Shown: positions 34,747-44,398, counted from the stretch's first letter. The stretch: DNA of 64,000 nt from Dyella terrae (GCF_022394535.1 NZ_CP089414.1:1736001-1800000), one strand, 5' to 3'. Translations and numbers: made by a program. The notes: generated from the letters alone by a model not told the origin.

Positions 34747-35094
34747 TTAGCGCGTCTCTACGCGCAGCAGCCGTGCACGGCTGACATTGCCGCGGGCGCT
34801 AGCGTGGAATTTCTGGCTCTGGCCCGGCCCCAGGTCGTGCACTTCGTCGGTGGCGCGACCAATCGCGTGCCCTTTGGCGTCGAACAGCCGGAAGCTGACC
34901 TTGGCGGAGTGCACCGGCTTATGGCCCACGTTGGTCAGCGTGCCCACCACTTTGTTGCGACCGGGCGTGACGTCCCGCTCGACGCGATATGAGCCCACCC
35001 GCACGCTGGGTTTCGCGGGCGTGGCGGCCCACGCTCCGGACGAAGCCAGACCCAAACTCACCAACAGCACCAGCGCGGTCGAACGAAAATTCAT
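34747..35094 (-). CDS. Secreted FxLYD-like protein
   Basis: A 115-residue protein with a Sec signal peptide (ALVLLVSLGLASSGAWAA, cleavage near residue 25). It is followed by one small beta-sandwich: VVGTLTNVGHKPVHSAKVSFRLFDAKGHAIG is the FxLYD-type pattern of extracellular or periplasmic Ig-like modules. It probably sits in the periplasm. ATG 35094 is used; the frame also opens from a TTG four codons upstream. Function unknown. Confidence 0.75.
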   Translation of the reverse strand: MNFRSTALVLLVSLGLASSGAWAATPAKPSVRVGSYRVERDVTPGRNKVVGTLTNVGHKPVHSAKVSFRLFDAKGHAIGRATDEVHDLGPGQSQKFHASARGNVSRARLLRVETR

Positions 35095-35175
35095 CGTGTA
35101 CTTCAAGACGAAATGGAACGTAGGAAAAGGACCGCATAGCTTAGCCGTGTCTCGCCCTTCCGTATGCCACGCCCG

Positions 35176-35556
35176 TCACTCCCAGCGATTGGCGTTCTTC
35201 GGGAATCCCGGGCGCTGTATCCGCACCACGCAGAATCGGTGCCCCGAGGGCGCTTGCATGACCACCCAGCGTTCCAACCGGCTCACGACTTGCGCTCCCA
35301 GTTTTTCCAGCCGGGCGACTTCGGCAGGAATATCGTCGGTTTCGATGTCCAGGTGAACCCGGCTCTCGTGATCCACGCGCTGAAGCTGGACGATGGGCTC
35401 ATCTTCCGGCGTTTCCAGCATGCGGTAGTTGCCGCGCGTGCCGGGGTGGCCCATGTCGACTGGCCGCCCCAGGGCCTGTGCCCAGAAGCGGGCAGCATCG
35501 TCGATATCGGGCACGTTGCAATCGATAAGCAGCGCGCAAAGGCGGGAGTGATGCAT
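35176..35556 (-). CDS. VOC family protein (glyoxalase-like)
   Basis: The 126-residue protein has two VOC modules: LLIDCNVPDIDDAARFWAQA at the start and VHLDIETDDIPAEVARLEKL later, ending in MQAPSGHRFCVVRI. It matches the glyoxalase-like domain group that includes many uncharacterised proteins and some antibiotic-binding ones. GGAGAAAG precedes the ATG. The gene is divergent from selD. Confidence 0.85.
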   Translation of the reverse strand: MHHSRLCALLIDCNVPDIDDAARFWAQALGRPVDMGHPGTRGNYRMLETPEDEPIVQLQRVDHESRVHLDIETDDIPAEVARLEKLGAQVVSRLERWVVMQAPSGHRFCVVRIQRPGFPKNANRWE

Positions 35557-35734
35557 GGTGTCTTTCTCCGAATGGGTACGTGATGCGCTTTGCGGCGACC
35601 GTACGCCAAAGGGCCGGGAGAGCGGCAGTGCCAGGCGTTACGTCCGGCCCATGCATCGACGCTAGCGTCGCGCGACTTTCGCTATGCTTCGCGGAACATG
35701 GCCGCGCGCCATTGGCACTTTCGGAGGATCCAGC

Positions 35735-36775
35735 ATGACCTCTGTTCGTTTGACCGACCTTGCCCATGGCGGCGGTTGTGGCTGCAAGCTCGCACCATCC
35801 GTACTGCAGCAACTGTTGGCCGACAAGCCGACGGCGATGCCTTTTGCGCAACTGTTGGTAGGTACCGAAGCGAGTGACGATGCGGCGGTATGGCAGGTGG
35901 ATGATCACACCTGCGTCATCGCCACCACCGATTTCTTCATGCCGGTGGTGGACGATCCCTTTGATTTTGGCCGCATCGCCGCGGCCAATGCGCTGTCTGA
36001 CATCTATGCGATGGGCGGCAAACCGATCATGGCGCTGGCGATCCTCGGCATGCCGCTCAACAAGCTGGACGTGGATACTGTGCGCGCCATTCTTGCCGGC
36101 GGCGAAGCGATCTGCGCGCAAGCGGGCATTCCCATTGCGGGCGGACACTCCATCGATTCCGCCGAACCGATCTACGGCCTTGCCGTCATCGGCCTTTGCG
36201 CGCCGGCCGATGTGCGTCGCAATGGTGGTGCGCAGGCGGGTGACGCCATCATCCTGACCAAGGGCCTGGGTGTGGGCATCTACTCGGCAGCCTTCAAGAA
36301 GCAGGCGCTGCCACCCGAGGCGTATGCGGAAATGGTTGCATCGACCACGCAGCTCAACAGCGTCGGTCACGCCCTGGCTAAGGATAAGGACGTCCACGCG
36401 ATCACCGACGTCACTGGCTTCGGCCTGCTGGGTCACGGCCTGGAAATGGCCCGCGCCAGTGGTGTGCGTCTGCGCATCGAGGCGTCACGCCTGCCCTTCT
36501 TCACGCAAGCAGAGGCACTGGCGCAGGCTGGCTATATCACCGGTGCATCCCATCGCAACCGGGACAGCTACAGCGACAGCATCACCCTCCCCTACGGCAT
36601 GCCGGAGTGGCAGCGCGCCCTGCTCACCGATCCGCAGACGTCAGGCGGCCTGCTGGTGGCCTGCAAGGCCGAACGCGCCGAGGCCATTCGGGCAATGATT
36701 GAGGACTCGGGCTATTCGCGCGCAAGCATCATCGGTACCGCCGTGTCGGGTGCGCCGGGTATCGAGATCACCTAA
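35735..36775 (+). CDS. selD: Selenophosphate synthetase
   Basis: SelD makes selenophosphate from selenide and ATP, the selenium donor for selenocysteine. The 346-residue protein has the N-terminal [11 protein letters not shown] motif with C15 (E. coli C17) and K18 (E. coli K20), so this is a Cys- not a Sec-type enzyme. ATP-binding segments [29 protein letters not shown] and AGGHSID follow, and [16 protein letters not shown] and [10 protein letters not shown] lie in the C-terminal domain. CGGAGGA precedes ATG 35735. It converges with the selC-selB-selA genes, placing all Sec-biosynthesis genes together. Confidence 0.97.
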   Translation: MTSVRLTDLAHGGGCGCKLAPSVLQQLLADKPTAMPFAQLLVGTEASDDAAVWQVDDHTCVIATTDFFMPVVDDPFDFGRIAAANALSDIYAMGGKPIMALAILGMPLNKLDVDTVRAILAGGEAICAQAGIPIAGGHSIDSAEPIYGLAVIGLCAPADVRRNGGAQAGDAIILTKGLGVGIYSAAFKKQALPPEAYAEMVASTTQLNSVGHALAKDKDVHAITDVTGFGLLGHGLEMARASGVRLRIEASRLPFFTQAEALAQAGYITGASHRNRDSYSDSITLPYGMPEWQRALLTDPQTSGGLLVACKAERAEAIRAMIEDSGYSRASIIGTAVSGAPGIEIT

Positions 36776-36792
36776 GAGCCTGTCCGCGCAAA

Positions 36793-36889
36793 TGGCGGAA
36801 GAGAATGGGAGTCGAACCCACCCGAGGCAGTCTGGGCTGCCTCACCCGGATTTGAAGTCCGGACGCCCCACCGGGGACGATGCTCTTCC
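36793..36889 (-). tRNA. selC: tRNA-Sec (UCA)
   Basis: A 97-base tRNA with encoded CCA end. The acceptor stem pairs GGAAGAG with CTCTTCC, the anticodon loop CTTCAAA contains TCA and reads UGA, the variable arm is long (GTGAGGCAGC...GCCTC), and the T arm has GGTTCGACTCC. The length and the extended 8-bp-type acceptor stem are those of tRNA-Sec. It is last in the selA-selB-selC direction, and its 5' half overlaps the 3' end of the selB reading frame. Confidence 0.97.
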
Positions 36890-38836
36890 ATGGATTGAGG
36901 TTACCGCAGACGCGGGGCCATACAAGTCCAGGTAGCCAGCCTGGATCCTGCGTACGGTACCCCGGTTGAGCGTCACGCCCTGTCGGTCGAAAAATTCCAG
37001 TATCTGGATGGCCACCTTGCGCCCGTTGTCCAACCGGTCGCGAAACTGCGCTGCGGTGAAGCGGCCGTCCGGTATCTGCGCAGCGATGTCGGCAGCAACC
37101 AACACCATTTCATGCATGGTCGTGCGCAGAAAGAAGTGATCATGCGCCACCTCGTCGACCAGCCCCAGTCGCGCGGCAAACGCCATCAGCCGGCGGATCT
37201 CCTGTTCCGGACGTGCCAACTCCGCCGCAATGTCACGCACGCGCGGCGGGCGAAAGCGGGCCTCACCACCCAGCAACGGCGCGATGCTCTGCCATAGCGC
37301 CTCGCGCTCGGGGAGCCACTGCATGGAATGGCTGGCAAGGCGCACGAATGCACCATCGCGAACCACGCTGCCGACCACATCGTCATGTTGTAGCGCTTGC
37401 GCAAAGGCCGCCGGCGGCAACTTGGGTTGCGTTGCCAGCCGCAACTTCTCCCGGCTCACGCCTTGCAGGTCAGGGTTGGCGGTGTGGAAATCCTGCAGGT
37501 ATCCCGTGAGATTGGCGACAAAGGTTTGCCAATGTGCGGGATTCATCGCGATGCGCTGCTCGCCAGCATCGAACACGACGGGCGTCAGCGCGGCAACGAT
37601 ATCGTCGAGCGTCGTTTCGGCCAGCGCACGGTCGCGGGCGAAACCGAGAAGATCCCAGGTAAACGGCGGCGCCTCCAGCAAGGCAGCCAGGGCCTGTTGG
37701 GTATCGTCCATGGCGAGTGCCGCGCGTACCGCAACGCGGCCGGCCGTGCGGCGCTGGCGCGACGGCGGCCGCAGGTCCAGAAAGCGGCCGCCACCAATGG
37801 TTCGCTGCGCCGAAACATCGCGCAGCACAAAGCGGTCGAGCGCGGCCGCGGCAATGGGACGGTCCAGCACCAGCTGCACATTGGCCGTATGACCGGCCAG
37901 CAGCGAAGCGCCCTGCAGCAGTACGACGCGAACACCGACCTCCACCGCGCCGTGGTGCAATCGCGCCGGAAACCATTGCCCCATGGGCTTGGGTTCGCTG
38001 GGCAGCACATGCAGTTGTGCGTCGATGCGGTCGGTCGGTGCGTGCAAGAAAGGATCGACCACCATGTCGCCGCGATGGATGGCGTCCTTGGTGATGTCCT
38101 CACCGGTCAGGTTGAGTGCGCAGCGGTCACCGGCCTTCCCGCGTTCCTCCGGGCGATTCTGCGCATGCAGCGAACGCACGCGCGCGGTGAGCCCCGAGGG
38201 GCTTAGCATCACAGAGTCCTTCACGCGCACCACGCCGGACAACACGGTGCCGGTCACCACGACGCCAATACCCGCCAGCGTGAACACGCGATCCACGGCA
38301 AGTCGGAAACGACCGTCATCAGCACGCTCACCCAAGCGGCGCGCCTCAGCGGCAAGTCGATCGCGTAGTGCATCGATGCCCGCGTCCGTTGTCGAAGACA
38401 CCGGCAGGATGTCCGCGCCCTCAAGCACCGTGCCCGCCGTGGCCTCACGAATCTGCACGCTCACGTCGGCGAGTCGTTCGGGTGTCGCCAGGTCCGCCTT
38501 GGTGAGTGCGATCAGGCCACGGCGAACACCGAGCAGATCGAGGATGGCCAGATGCTCCAGCGTCTGCGGCATCACACCGTCGTCGGCCGCCACCACCAGC
38601 AACGCGAGATCGATGCCGCTGGCACCGGCCACCATGGTGTGCACGAAACGTTCGTGACCGGGTACGTCGACAAAGCCGAGCACCGAACCATCATTGAGCG
38701 GCAAATAGGCAAAGCCGAGGTCAATGGTGATGCCGCGAGCTTTTTCTTCCTTCAGGCGATCCGCGTCCACGCCGGTCAGTGCTTTCACCAGCGACGTCTT
38801 GCCGTGATCGATGTGGCCTGCGGTGCCGACGATCAT
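36842..38836 (-). CDS. selB: Selenocysteine-specific elongation factor SelB
   Basis: SelB delivers Sec-tRNA to UGA codons by binding the SECIS hairpin. The protein has 664 residues. The GTPase domain shows [19 protein letters not shown] (G1), [12 protein letters not shown] (G3) and ALTKADL (G4); EF-Tu-like domains II-III follow; the C-terminal part has four winged helices that bind mRNA. It overlaps selA by four bases (ATGA). The last 16 or so codons lie inside the selC tRNA sequence and the stop is within the tRNA, which is unusual; the natural C-terminus is therefore encoded by tRNA bases (…VGRPDFKSG). Confidence 0.96.
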   Translation of the reverse strand: MIVGTAGHIDHGKTSLVKALTGVDADRLKEEKARGITIDLGFAYLPLNDGSVLGFVDVPGHERFVHTMVAGASGIDLALLVVAADDGVMPQTLEHLAILDLLGVRRGLIALTKADLATPERLADVSVQIREATAGTVLEGADILPVSSTTDAGIDALRDRLAAEARRLGERADDGRFRLAVDRVFTLAGIGVVVTGTVLSGVVRVKDSVMLSPSGLTARVRSLHAQNRPEERGKAGDRCALNLTGEDITKDAIHRGDMVVDPFLHAPTDRIDAQLHVLPSEPKPMGQWFPARLHHGAVEVGVRVVLLQGASLLAGHTANVQLVLDRPIAAAALDRFVLRDVSAQRTIGGGRFLDLRPPSRQRRTAGRVAVRAALAMDDTQQALAALLEAPPFTWDLLGFARDRALAETTLDDIVAALTPVVFDAGEQRIAMNPAHWQTFVANLTGYLQDFHTANPDLQGVSREKLRLATQPKLPPAAFAQALQHDDVVGSVVRDGAFVRLASHSMQWLPEREALWQSIAPLLGGEARFRPPRVRDIAAELARPEQEIRRLMAFAARLGLVDEVAHDHFFLRTTMHEMVLVAADIAAQIPDGRFTAAQFRDRLDNGRKVAIQILEFFDRQGVTLNRGTVRRIQAGYLDLYGPASAVTSIHGRASSPVGRPDFKSG

Positions 38837-40257
38837 GGAGGGTGCGCGACTCCGGCGTCAGGATTCCATTGCGCCAGCGTCGAGGCGAACGTGGCTTCGT
38901 CCGCTTCCTCCAGGCAGCGCAGATCCAGTTGCAATGCACCGTCGGCGATGCGTCCAACCACCGGACGCGGCAATGCCCGCAGCGCGGCGGCCAGTTGTTC
39001 CACGTCACGCTGACTGCCACGCGCACGTATCCGCAGCGCGGCGCTGGCGAGCGTATCCAGCGGAAGCGCGCCAGAACCGACCTGGCTTAGGCAGTCGCCG
39101 ACATCGACGATGAAGGCATGGCCAAGCCGCTCGGCCACCAACGGCTGCAGGCGTCGAGCCTGTGCTTCGATATCCGCCTTGCGGCGCGTGAGGAAGCGCA
39201 ACGTAGGCAGGCGCTGCGCAAGGCGATCCGGATCGCGATACAGCTTCAGCGTCGCCTCGATGGCAGCAAGGCGCATCTTGTCCACGCGCAATGCACGCTT
39301 GAGCGGGTTGCGGTTGATCTGACCGATCAGCGTGCGGTCGCCCACGATAAAGCCCGCCTGCGGACCGCCCAATAACTTGTCGCCGGAGAACGTAACCAAC
39401 CGCGCGCCCTCTTCCACGGCGTCGCGCACAGTGGGTTCCCGTGCCAGTCCGTAGGGTGACAAATCCACCAGACTGCCTGAACCCAGATCGTTCAGCAGCG
39501 GCACGCCAGCCGCATCCGCCATCACTGCCAACTCACGCGCGCCGACCTCGGCGGTGAAGCCCTGGATGCGGTAGTTCGATGTATGCACCTTGAGCACGAT
39601 ACCGGTGCGCTCGTTGAAGGCGTTGCGATAGTCAGCGGGATGCGTGCGATTGGTCGTGCCCACTTCGACCATGTGCGCACCGGCCCGCGCCATAATGTCT
39701 GGCATGCGGAACGCGCCGCCGATCTCGATCAACTCACCGCGCGACACCACCGCCTCGCGCCCTAGCGCAAAGGTGTTCAGGCCAAGCAGTACGGCGGCGG
39801 CATTGTTGTTGACCACGGTGGCGTCTTCCGCGCCGGTCAGTTCGCACAGCAGCGCACGCACGTGGTCATCGCGCTCACCGCGCGTGCCGTCGTCCAGGTC
39901 GTACTCCAACGCTACGGCGTAGCGCATCGCCTCGGTCGCCGCCTCGATCGCCACATCCGCCAGCACGGCACGACCCAGGTTGGTGTGCAGCACGACGCCG
40001 GTGAGGTTGAACAACGGGCGCAGGCCGAGTGCCGAGGCATCCAGCAGGCGCGCGGCGCGCTGTGCCAGCTCGTTCGCGCCGGGAGGTGTGCCAGGGGTAA
40101 CTCGCAAAGTCTGCCGCGCCTCGTCGATGACCTGTCGAATGGCGTCCGTGGTGGCAAGACGTCCGTGGCGCTCCAGCAAACCGGCGGCCTCCGCCGTTGC
40201 CAACACCGTGGCCACCGCAGGGAGCTGACGCAGGAGAGACACCTCAGAGTCGGTCAT
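38833..40257 (-). CDS. selA: L-seryl-tRNA(Sec) selenium transferase SelA
   Basis: SelA is the PLP enzyme that converts Ser-tRNA(Sec) to Sec-tRNA(Sec) with selenophosphate. The 474-residue protein has the N-terminal tRNA-binding region, NLTGVVLHTNLGRAVLA, VVNNNAAAVLLGLN, and the cofactor lysine K294 in SGDKLLGGPQAG (E. coli K295). The stop overlaps the selB start (ATGA), so the genes are co-translated. It is divergent from the permease gene at 40486. Confidence 0.97.
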   Translation of the reverse strand: MTDSEVSLLRQLPAVATVLATAEAAGLLERHGRLATTDAIRQVIDEARQTLRVTPGTPPGANELAQRAARLLDASALGLRPLFNLTGVVLHTNLGRAVLADVAIEAATEAMRYAVALEYDLDDGTRGERDDHVRALLCELTGAEDATVVNNNAAAVLLGLNTFALGREAVVSRGELIEIGGAFRMPDIMARAGAHMVEVGTTNRTHPADYRNAFNERTGIVLKVHTSNYRIQGFTAEVGARELAVMADAAGVPLLNDLGSGSLVDLSPYGLAREPTVRDAVEEGARLVTFSGDKLLGGPQAGFIVGDRTLIGQINRNPLKRALRVDKMRLAAIEATLKLYRDPDRLAQRLPTLRFLTRRKADIEAQARRLQPLVAERLGHAFIVDVGDCLSQVGSGALPLDTLASAALRIRARGSQRDVEQLAAALRALPRPVVGRIADGALQLDLRCLEEADEATFASTLAQWNPDAGVAHPP

Positions 40258-40345
40258 AACGCTGATCGCCGCACAAGGAGACCCTATGCTGCGGTGCTGA
40301 CCAAGCGGGGGTCAAGGTTCGCCACGGTCATGACTTCGGCTTCAT

Positions 40346-40464
40346 GTGGTGGCGAGCAGGATGCGTGCGCGGCTTCGCCGCCGCTGAACAACCTGCCCCG
40401 ACGCAGCGCACCAGGCCTGCGGCACACGGTGGGCAAGATCGTGCCCTGTCAGGGCCGCCACCAC
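40346..40464 (+). other. Candidate structured leader RNA before the permease gene
   Basis: GTGGTGGC (40346-40353) can pair with GCCACCAC (40457-40464), closing a 119-base element that contains further hairpins, such as GCGGC-TTC-GCCGC and GGGCA-AGATCG-TGCCC. It ends 21 bases before the permease ATG. I do not recognise a known riboswitch class. High GC makes chance pairing possible. Confidence 0.3.
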
Positions 40465-40485
40465 CTGTTGGGCCTCGGGGATTTC

Positions 40486-41541
40486 ATGTCCGCTACTTTG
40501 CCGACTACGCGCTCCTGGCGCTTGCTCGTGTTTGTTCTGCTGGCCGTTGCCGGCCTGTTCTACGTGAAATGGTTGCCGTACTACGGGCGTGCCTTCGTCG
40601 CCGCCAACCAGCATTCCATTGGCCATTCCATCCTGATGGGCGACGCGGCCAGCGCGCCAGCGCCCTCCTGGAACGCTGCGCTCGGTTACGCGCTGGCCTA
40701 CGGCAAGGCGATCTGGCAGGCGATGCTGCTGGGGCTATTGCTGGGCTCGGGCATCCAGGCGCTGCTGCCGGTGGATTGGGTGCAGCGCATGCTGGGCCAG
40801 CGCCACTTCGGCAGCGTCCTTGCCGGTGGCCTGCTGGCGGTGCCGGGCATGATGTGCACCTGCTGCGCCGCGCCGGTGGTGGTGGGCCTGCGCGAACACC
40901 GCGCGTCGCCAGGCGCGGCGGTGGCGTTCTGGCTAGGCAATACCGTGTTGAACCCGGCCACCTTGGTGTTCACCGGTTTCGTGTTGGGTTGGCACTGGAC
41001 TGCGTTGCGCCTGTTGCTGGGCATACCGATGGTGTTCGGATTGGGCTACGTGGCCAACCGCATGGCCGGGCCCGGCGAGCCGACAGCACCCGTTGCCTGG
41101 TCACCCACCGCAGCGGAGCCGCGCTCAGCCGCCGAGGTGGGACGGCGCTGGGCCCGGATCTTCGGCAGGATGACCCTGCGACTGATCCCCGAGTACATCG
41201 TGATCGTCTTGCTGCTGGGTGCGGTGCGTGCGTGGATGTTTCCGCACGTCAGCCCGGCGATGGGCGATCAGTGGTTCTGGATCGCGGCGTTGGCGCTGGC
41301 CGGCATGTTGTTCGTGATTCCTACCGCCGGCGAGGTGCCCATCGTGCAGGCCATGCTGGCACTTGGCCTGGGTGGTGGACCGGCCGCCGCCTTGCTGTTG
41401 ACCCTGCCGCCGGTGAGCCTGCCTTCGCTGGCTATGCTCACGCGCTCGTTTCCGTGGCGGACGCTGGTTGTGATTGCGCTGGCGGTGGTGGGATTCGGGA
41501 TCCTGGGCGGATGGTTTGCGGTGATGTTGGGCTTGCGGTGA
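40486..41541 (+). CDS. DUF318/YraQ-type permease
   Basis: A 351-residue inner-membrane permease with about eight helices in two homologous halves, of the UPF0718/DUF318 group that includes ArsP-like exporters. The first half has PGMMCTCCAAPVVVGLREHR followed by SPGAAVAFWLGNTVLNPATL, the signature loop with paired cysteines. The second half ends with PTAGEVPIVQAMLALGLGGG. I start at ATG 40486; the open frame continues upstream over selA but is a shadow. It lies between selA and fdhE inside the selenium cluster on the opposite strand, which suggests a link to selenium or another metalloid oxyanion; that is inference. Confidence 0.85.
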   Translation: MSATLPTTRSWRLLVFVLLAVAGLFYVKWLPYYGRAFVAANQHSIGHSILMGDAASAPAPSWNAALGYALAYGKAIWQAMLLGLLLGSGIQALLPVDWVQRMLGQRHFGSVLAGGLLAVPGMMCTCCAAPVVVGLREHRASPGAAVAFWLGNTVLNPATLVFTGFVLGWHWTALRLLLGIPMVFGLGYVANRMAGPGEPTAPVAWSPTAAEPRSAAEVGRRWARIFGRMTLRLIPEYIVIVLLLGAVRAWMFPHVSPAMGDQWFWIAALALAGMLFVIPTAGEVPIVQAMLALGLGGGPAAALLLTLPPVSLPSLAMLTRSFPWRTLVVIALAVVGFGILGGWFAVMLGLR

Positions 41542-41767
41542 CTCCATATTTATTTGCCCGTCATTCCCGCGTAGGCGGGAATCCAGTGACTTTCAACGCA
41601 ATGAAAAGCAAAGGCACTGGATTCCCGCCTACGCGGGAATGACAAGGTCGCGAATCTTCCTGGAAGTCACATCGTGAGGCGACCCGCTATTCGGCAACCG
41701 CTTCGCCTTCCCCCACCAGCAACAGCGGGTTGGGTGCATGCCGCGCGTAACCGGCTTCGGTGACCAG
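41523..41767. repeat. Tandem duplication, unit 1 (permease/fdhE junction)
   Basis: A 245-base unit holding the last codons of the permease gene, an inverted repeat pair and an extra copy of the 3' end of fdhE (minus strand, decoding LVTEAGYARHAPNPLLLVGE). Unit 2 follows directly. The two are nearly identical except for a 58-base segment present only here. Confidence 0.9.
41560..41643. repeat. REP-like inverted repeat pair (CATTCCCGC type)
   Basis: Two 29-base arms (41560-41588 and 41615-41643) are exact reverse complements. Each arm is itself a small hairpin of the form ATTCCCGC-gtag-GCGGGAAT. It is a dispersed extragenic element of the kind common in Xanthomonadales, located between convergent genes, and may also act as a terminator. 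Confidence 0.85.
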
Positions 41768-41954
41768 GATGTTGGGCTTACGGTGACTCCATATTTATTT
41801 GTTCGTCATTCCCGCCTACGCGGGAATGACGAGGTCGTGAATCTTCCTGGAAGTCACACCGTGAGGCGACCCGCTAATCGGCAACCGCTTCGCTTTCCCC
41901 CACCAGCAACAGCGGGTTGGGTGCATGCCGCGCGTAACCGGCTTCAGTGACCAG
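41768..41954. repeat. Tandem duplication, unit 2
   Basis: A 187-base second copy. It has a pseudo-copy of the permease 3' end (GATGTTGGGCTTACGGTGA) and the real 3' end of fdhE. It retains a single short palindrome at 41805-41830 where unit 1 has the full 29-base pair. It differs from unit 1 by a few substitutions and the 58-base absence. Confidence 0.9.
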
Positions 41955-42824
41955 CATGTCCAAACCCAGCGAGGCCAGATCGTCCGCGTATGGGTCAACC
42001 TGTGTGTCCTTCAATTGGTAGAGCAGCTTGGCGTAGGTGTGGCAGTCATCGCAGGTTTCGGCTTGCACCACACCCGGATCGCCCTCAATGGTACGCAGGG
42101 ACAGATGACGCGTACCGCCACAGGTGATGCACACAGCGCGCACGTGGTTCCACGCCGCGGAGCACAGCGAGCAATACAAGTAGCGCGTGCCCGGCGTGAT
42201 ACCGGTGGCCGTAATCAGGCCCGCAACGGAAGGCGAGCCGCAGCAGGGGCACAGCGCGCGTTCTTCCAGTAGTCGCAAGGTGTCGACCTTCAGGCGTGCC
42301 GCCGAGCAGGTGAAATAGACCTGCAGCGCCGCGGCGACAAACACCGCCGCGCCTGTATCTGCAGCAGTCAATCCGCCACGCAGGAACCGGTCGGCCAGTT
42401 TCTCCAGCGCCACTGCATCGCTATTACGCAATTGCTCGATCGCGTCTTGCGCAGCCTGTGGCAACTCGCTGTCGTCAATGCGCTCGAGCAGCAAGGCCAA
42501 GCCGTCACGCCACTGGGCATCGCGATGATGTCCATCGGCCGCGAGTGGCGGCAGGCGTGCATCGACGCACCGCGTCACTATCTCCGCGCTCAGCGTGGCC
42601 GCAGGGGCGCTTTCCGTGGTAACCGCATGCTGCGCCCGTGCCAGCACCGCCATGAAACGCAACCACGGTTCCAACGGATGCCCCGCGGACAGTTTCCCCA
42701 GACGTTGCGCAGTCGCAGCGAAGCGCCGTGATGGATCAGCGAGCAGGATGGGATCGGGTGCCTTGACGCCAGCATGCGCCGGGCCAGTCCATTTGCCTTC
42801 GGGCGGCGCGCCGGCTTGCTTCAT
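41874..42824 (-). CDS. fdhE: Formate dehydrogenase accessory protein FdhE
   Basis: FdhE is a cytoplasmic iron protein needed for activity and maturation of respiratory formate dehydrogenases. The 316-residue protein has four CxxC-type rubredoxin-like motifs in its C-terminal half: CPCCGSP, CSLCSAAW, CITCGG and CDDCHTY. AGGAAG precedes ATG 42824, which overlaps the stop of the gamma subunit gene (ATGA). The last residues lie within the tandem-duplicated segment, and the protein ends GESEAVAD; the extra copy in unit 1 would end slightly differently. Confidence 0.94.
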   Translation of the reverse strand: MKQAGAPPEGKWTGPAHAGVKAPDPILLADPSRRFAATAQRLGKLSAGHPLEPWLRFMAVLARAQHAVTTESAPAATLSAEIVTRCVDARLPPLAADGHHRDAQWRDGLALLLERIDDSELPQAAQDAIEQLRNSDAVALEKLADRFLRGGLTAADTGAAVFVAAALQVYFTCSAARLKVDTLRLLEERALCPCCGSPSVAGLITATGITPGTRYLYCSLCSAAWNHVRAVCITCGGTRHLSLRTIEGDPGVVQAETCDDCHTYAKLLYQLKDTQVDPYADDLASLGLDMLVTEAGYARHAPNPLLLVGESEAVAD

Positions 42825-43480
42825 GGGCGCTTCCTGATGACGTCTTTGCCGTGCTCACCATTCGCCACTTCGCGCAGCCACGTGCGGTGGTGACGCCACG
42901 CCCAGCCTGGAGTGACGTAACCCTGCGTCATGGCGCGCACCGAATCGCGCACCCAGATCGCCGCGTACACATGGACCACCCATACGATGATCGCCGCGAT
43001 CGCTGCCAGGCTGTGGATCAGCACGGCTGCGCGCTGCACCGGAATGGAAGTGGCCTCACCAAAATAGACTTCCCAGATCACCAGCCCCGAGAAGAACAGC
43101 ACCGGAATAAGCAAGGTCATCGACCAGAACACAAACTTCTGGCCGGCATTGTTGCGCCCCACCGGTGGCACATGCTCCTCATCGTTGGCCACCACGAAAC
43201 GCATCTGCTTCAGCCACTCCACGTCATTCTTGTGCACCAGGTTCTCGCGCCAGAACTGCACGATCAGGCCAAGATAGCTGAGCAGCAGCAGGCAACCGAT
43301 CCACGGATGCGCCGCGCGCATCCATTGCCCGCCACCGAACAGGCCCGATAGCCAGAACAGCATCGGGTGGAACATCGCCAGCCCCGACAGCGTCAGCAGC
43401 ACAAAGCAGATGGCGGTGATCCAATGGTTGATCCGGTTCACCCTGGTGTAGCGGATGATCACGGTCTTGGGGCGGCTCAT
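42821..43480 (-). CDS. fdnI: Formate dehydrogenase gamma subunit (cytochrome b556)
   Basis: The 219-residue integral membrane subunit anchors the enzyme and passes electrons through two b haems to quinone. Four helices are seen; likely haem ligands include His in [18 protein letters not shown] and [13 protein letters not shown] 43480 overlaps the beta subunit stop (ATGA), and the stop overlaps fdhE in the same way, so all are translationally coupled. Whether to call it fdnI or fdoI cannot be decided from sequence. Confidence 0.95.
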   Translation of the reverse strand: MSRPKTVIIRYTRVNRINHWITAICFVLLTLSGLAMFHPMLFWLSGLFGGGQWMRAAHPWIGCLLLLSYLGLIVQFWRENLVHKNDVEWLKQMRFVVANDEEHVPPVGRNNAGQKFVFWSMTLLIPVLFFSGLVIWEVYFGEATSIPVQRAAVLIHSLAAIAAIIVWVVHVYAAIWVRDSVRAMTQGYVTPGWAWRHHRTWLREVANGEHGKDVIRKRP

Positions 43481-44388
43481 GGCGTCTTCTCCCCTTCGTC
43501 GAGAACGCGCTCGCCTTCGGCCTCGTCCTCTTCGGTGACCTCGTTCGGGCCTTCGGTGATCCAGTGGAAGAAACCGGCCAGCGCCGCCAGCGCGATGCCG
43601 ACTACAGCGATGGGCTTGATGATGCCCTTCCACGCCATCACCACCGGGCTGATCCGTGGCTTGTCGGGCAGGCCCGAATACAGCGACGGCTTGTCCGCGT
43701 GGTGCAGCACGTACATCACGTGCGTGCCGCCGACTTCCTGCGGGTCGTACAGGCCCGCTTGCTCGAAGCCACGCGATTTCAGATCGACGATGCGCTCCTC
43801 CGCCCAACTCTTCATGTCGGTCTTGGAGCCGAACATGATCGCGCCGGTAGGACACGCCTTGACGCATGCGGGCTCCAATCCGACCGATACGCGGTCGGAG
43901 CACAGCGTGCACTTGTACGACTTGTGGTCTTTCTTGCTGATGCGCGGAATGTCGAACGGGCAACCTTTCACGCAGTAGCCGCAGCCGATGCATTTGTCGC
44001 TGATGAAATCGACGATGCCATTGGCGTACTGCACGATGGCGCCCGGCGCCGGGCACGCTTTCAGGCAACCCGGATCTTCGCAGTGCATGCAGCCGTCCTT
44101 GCGGATCAGCCACTCCAGGTTGCCCTGCTCGTTCTCGTACTCCGCAAACTTCATCAGCGTCCACACGTCGGGGCTCAAGTCGTCCGGGTTCTGGTACGAG
44201 CCTTCGAAGTGGCCGATCTCCTGCCGCAGGTTGTTCCATTCCATGCACGCCGACTGGCAGGCTTTGCAACCGATGCAACGGCTGACGTCGATCAGCTTGG
44301 CCACTTGGTCTTCGTAACTGCGCGCCTTGGGTGGCGTCATGGTTGACGCGGAGCGGCGGACGTAGTCTTGCGATTGCAGGTCGGACAT
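43477..44388 (-). CDS. fdnH: Formate dehydrogenase beta subunit (4Fe-4S)
   Basis: The electron-transfer subunit of 303 residues. It has four ferredoxin-type cysteine clusters: [42 protein letters not shown] and [21 protein letters not shown] single C-terminal transmembrane helix ([17 protein letters not shown]) docks it to the gamma subunit. It lies periplasmically and is exported together with the Tat-dependent alpha subunit. GAGGAAG precedes ATG 44388, ten bases after the alpha subunit stop; the start overlaps nothing upstream. The symbol fdoH is equally possible. Confidence 0.95.
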   Translation of the reverse strand: MSDLQSQDYVRRSASTMTPPKARSYEDQVAKLIDVSRCIGCKACQSACMEWNNLRQEIGHFEGSYQNPDDLSPDVWTLMKFAEYENEQGNLEWLIRKDGCMHCEDPGCLKACPAPGAIVQYANGIVDFISDKCIGCGYCVKGCPFDIPRISKKDHKSYKCTLCSDRVSVGLEPACVKACPTGAIMFGSKTDMKSWAEERIVDLKSRGFEQAGLYDPQEVGGTHVMYVLHHADKPSLYSGLPDKPRISPVVMAWKGIIKPIAVVGIALAALAGFFHWITEGPNEVTEEDEAEGERVLDEGEKTP

Positions 44389-44398
44389 GTCGGCTTCC

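Noticed and set aside
39862..40485. Upstream extension of the permease open frame across selA
   Set aside because: The extension is antisense to selA and not membrane-like; ATG 40486 gives the family length.
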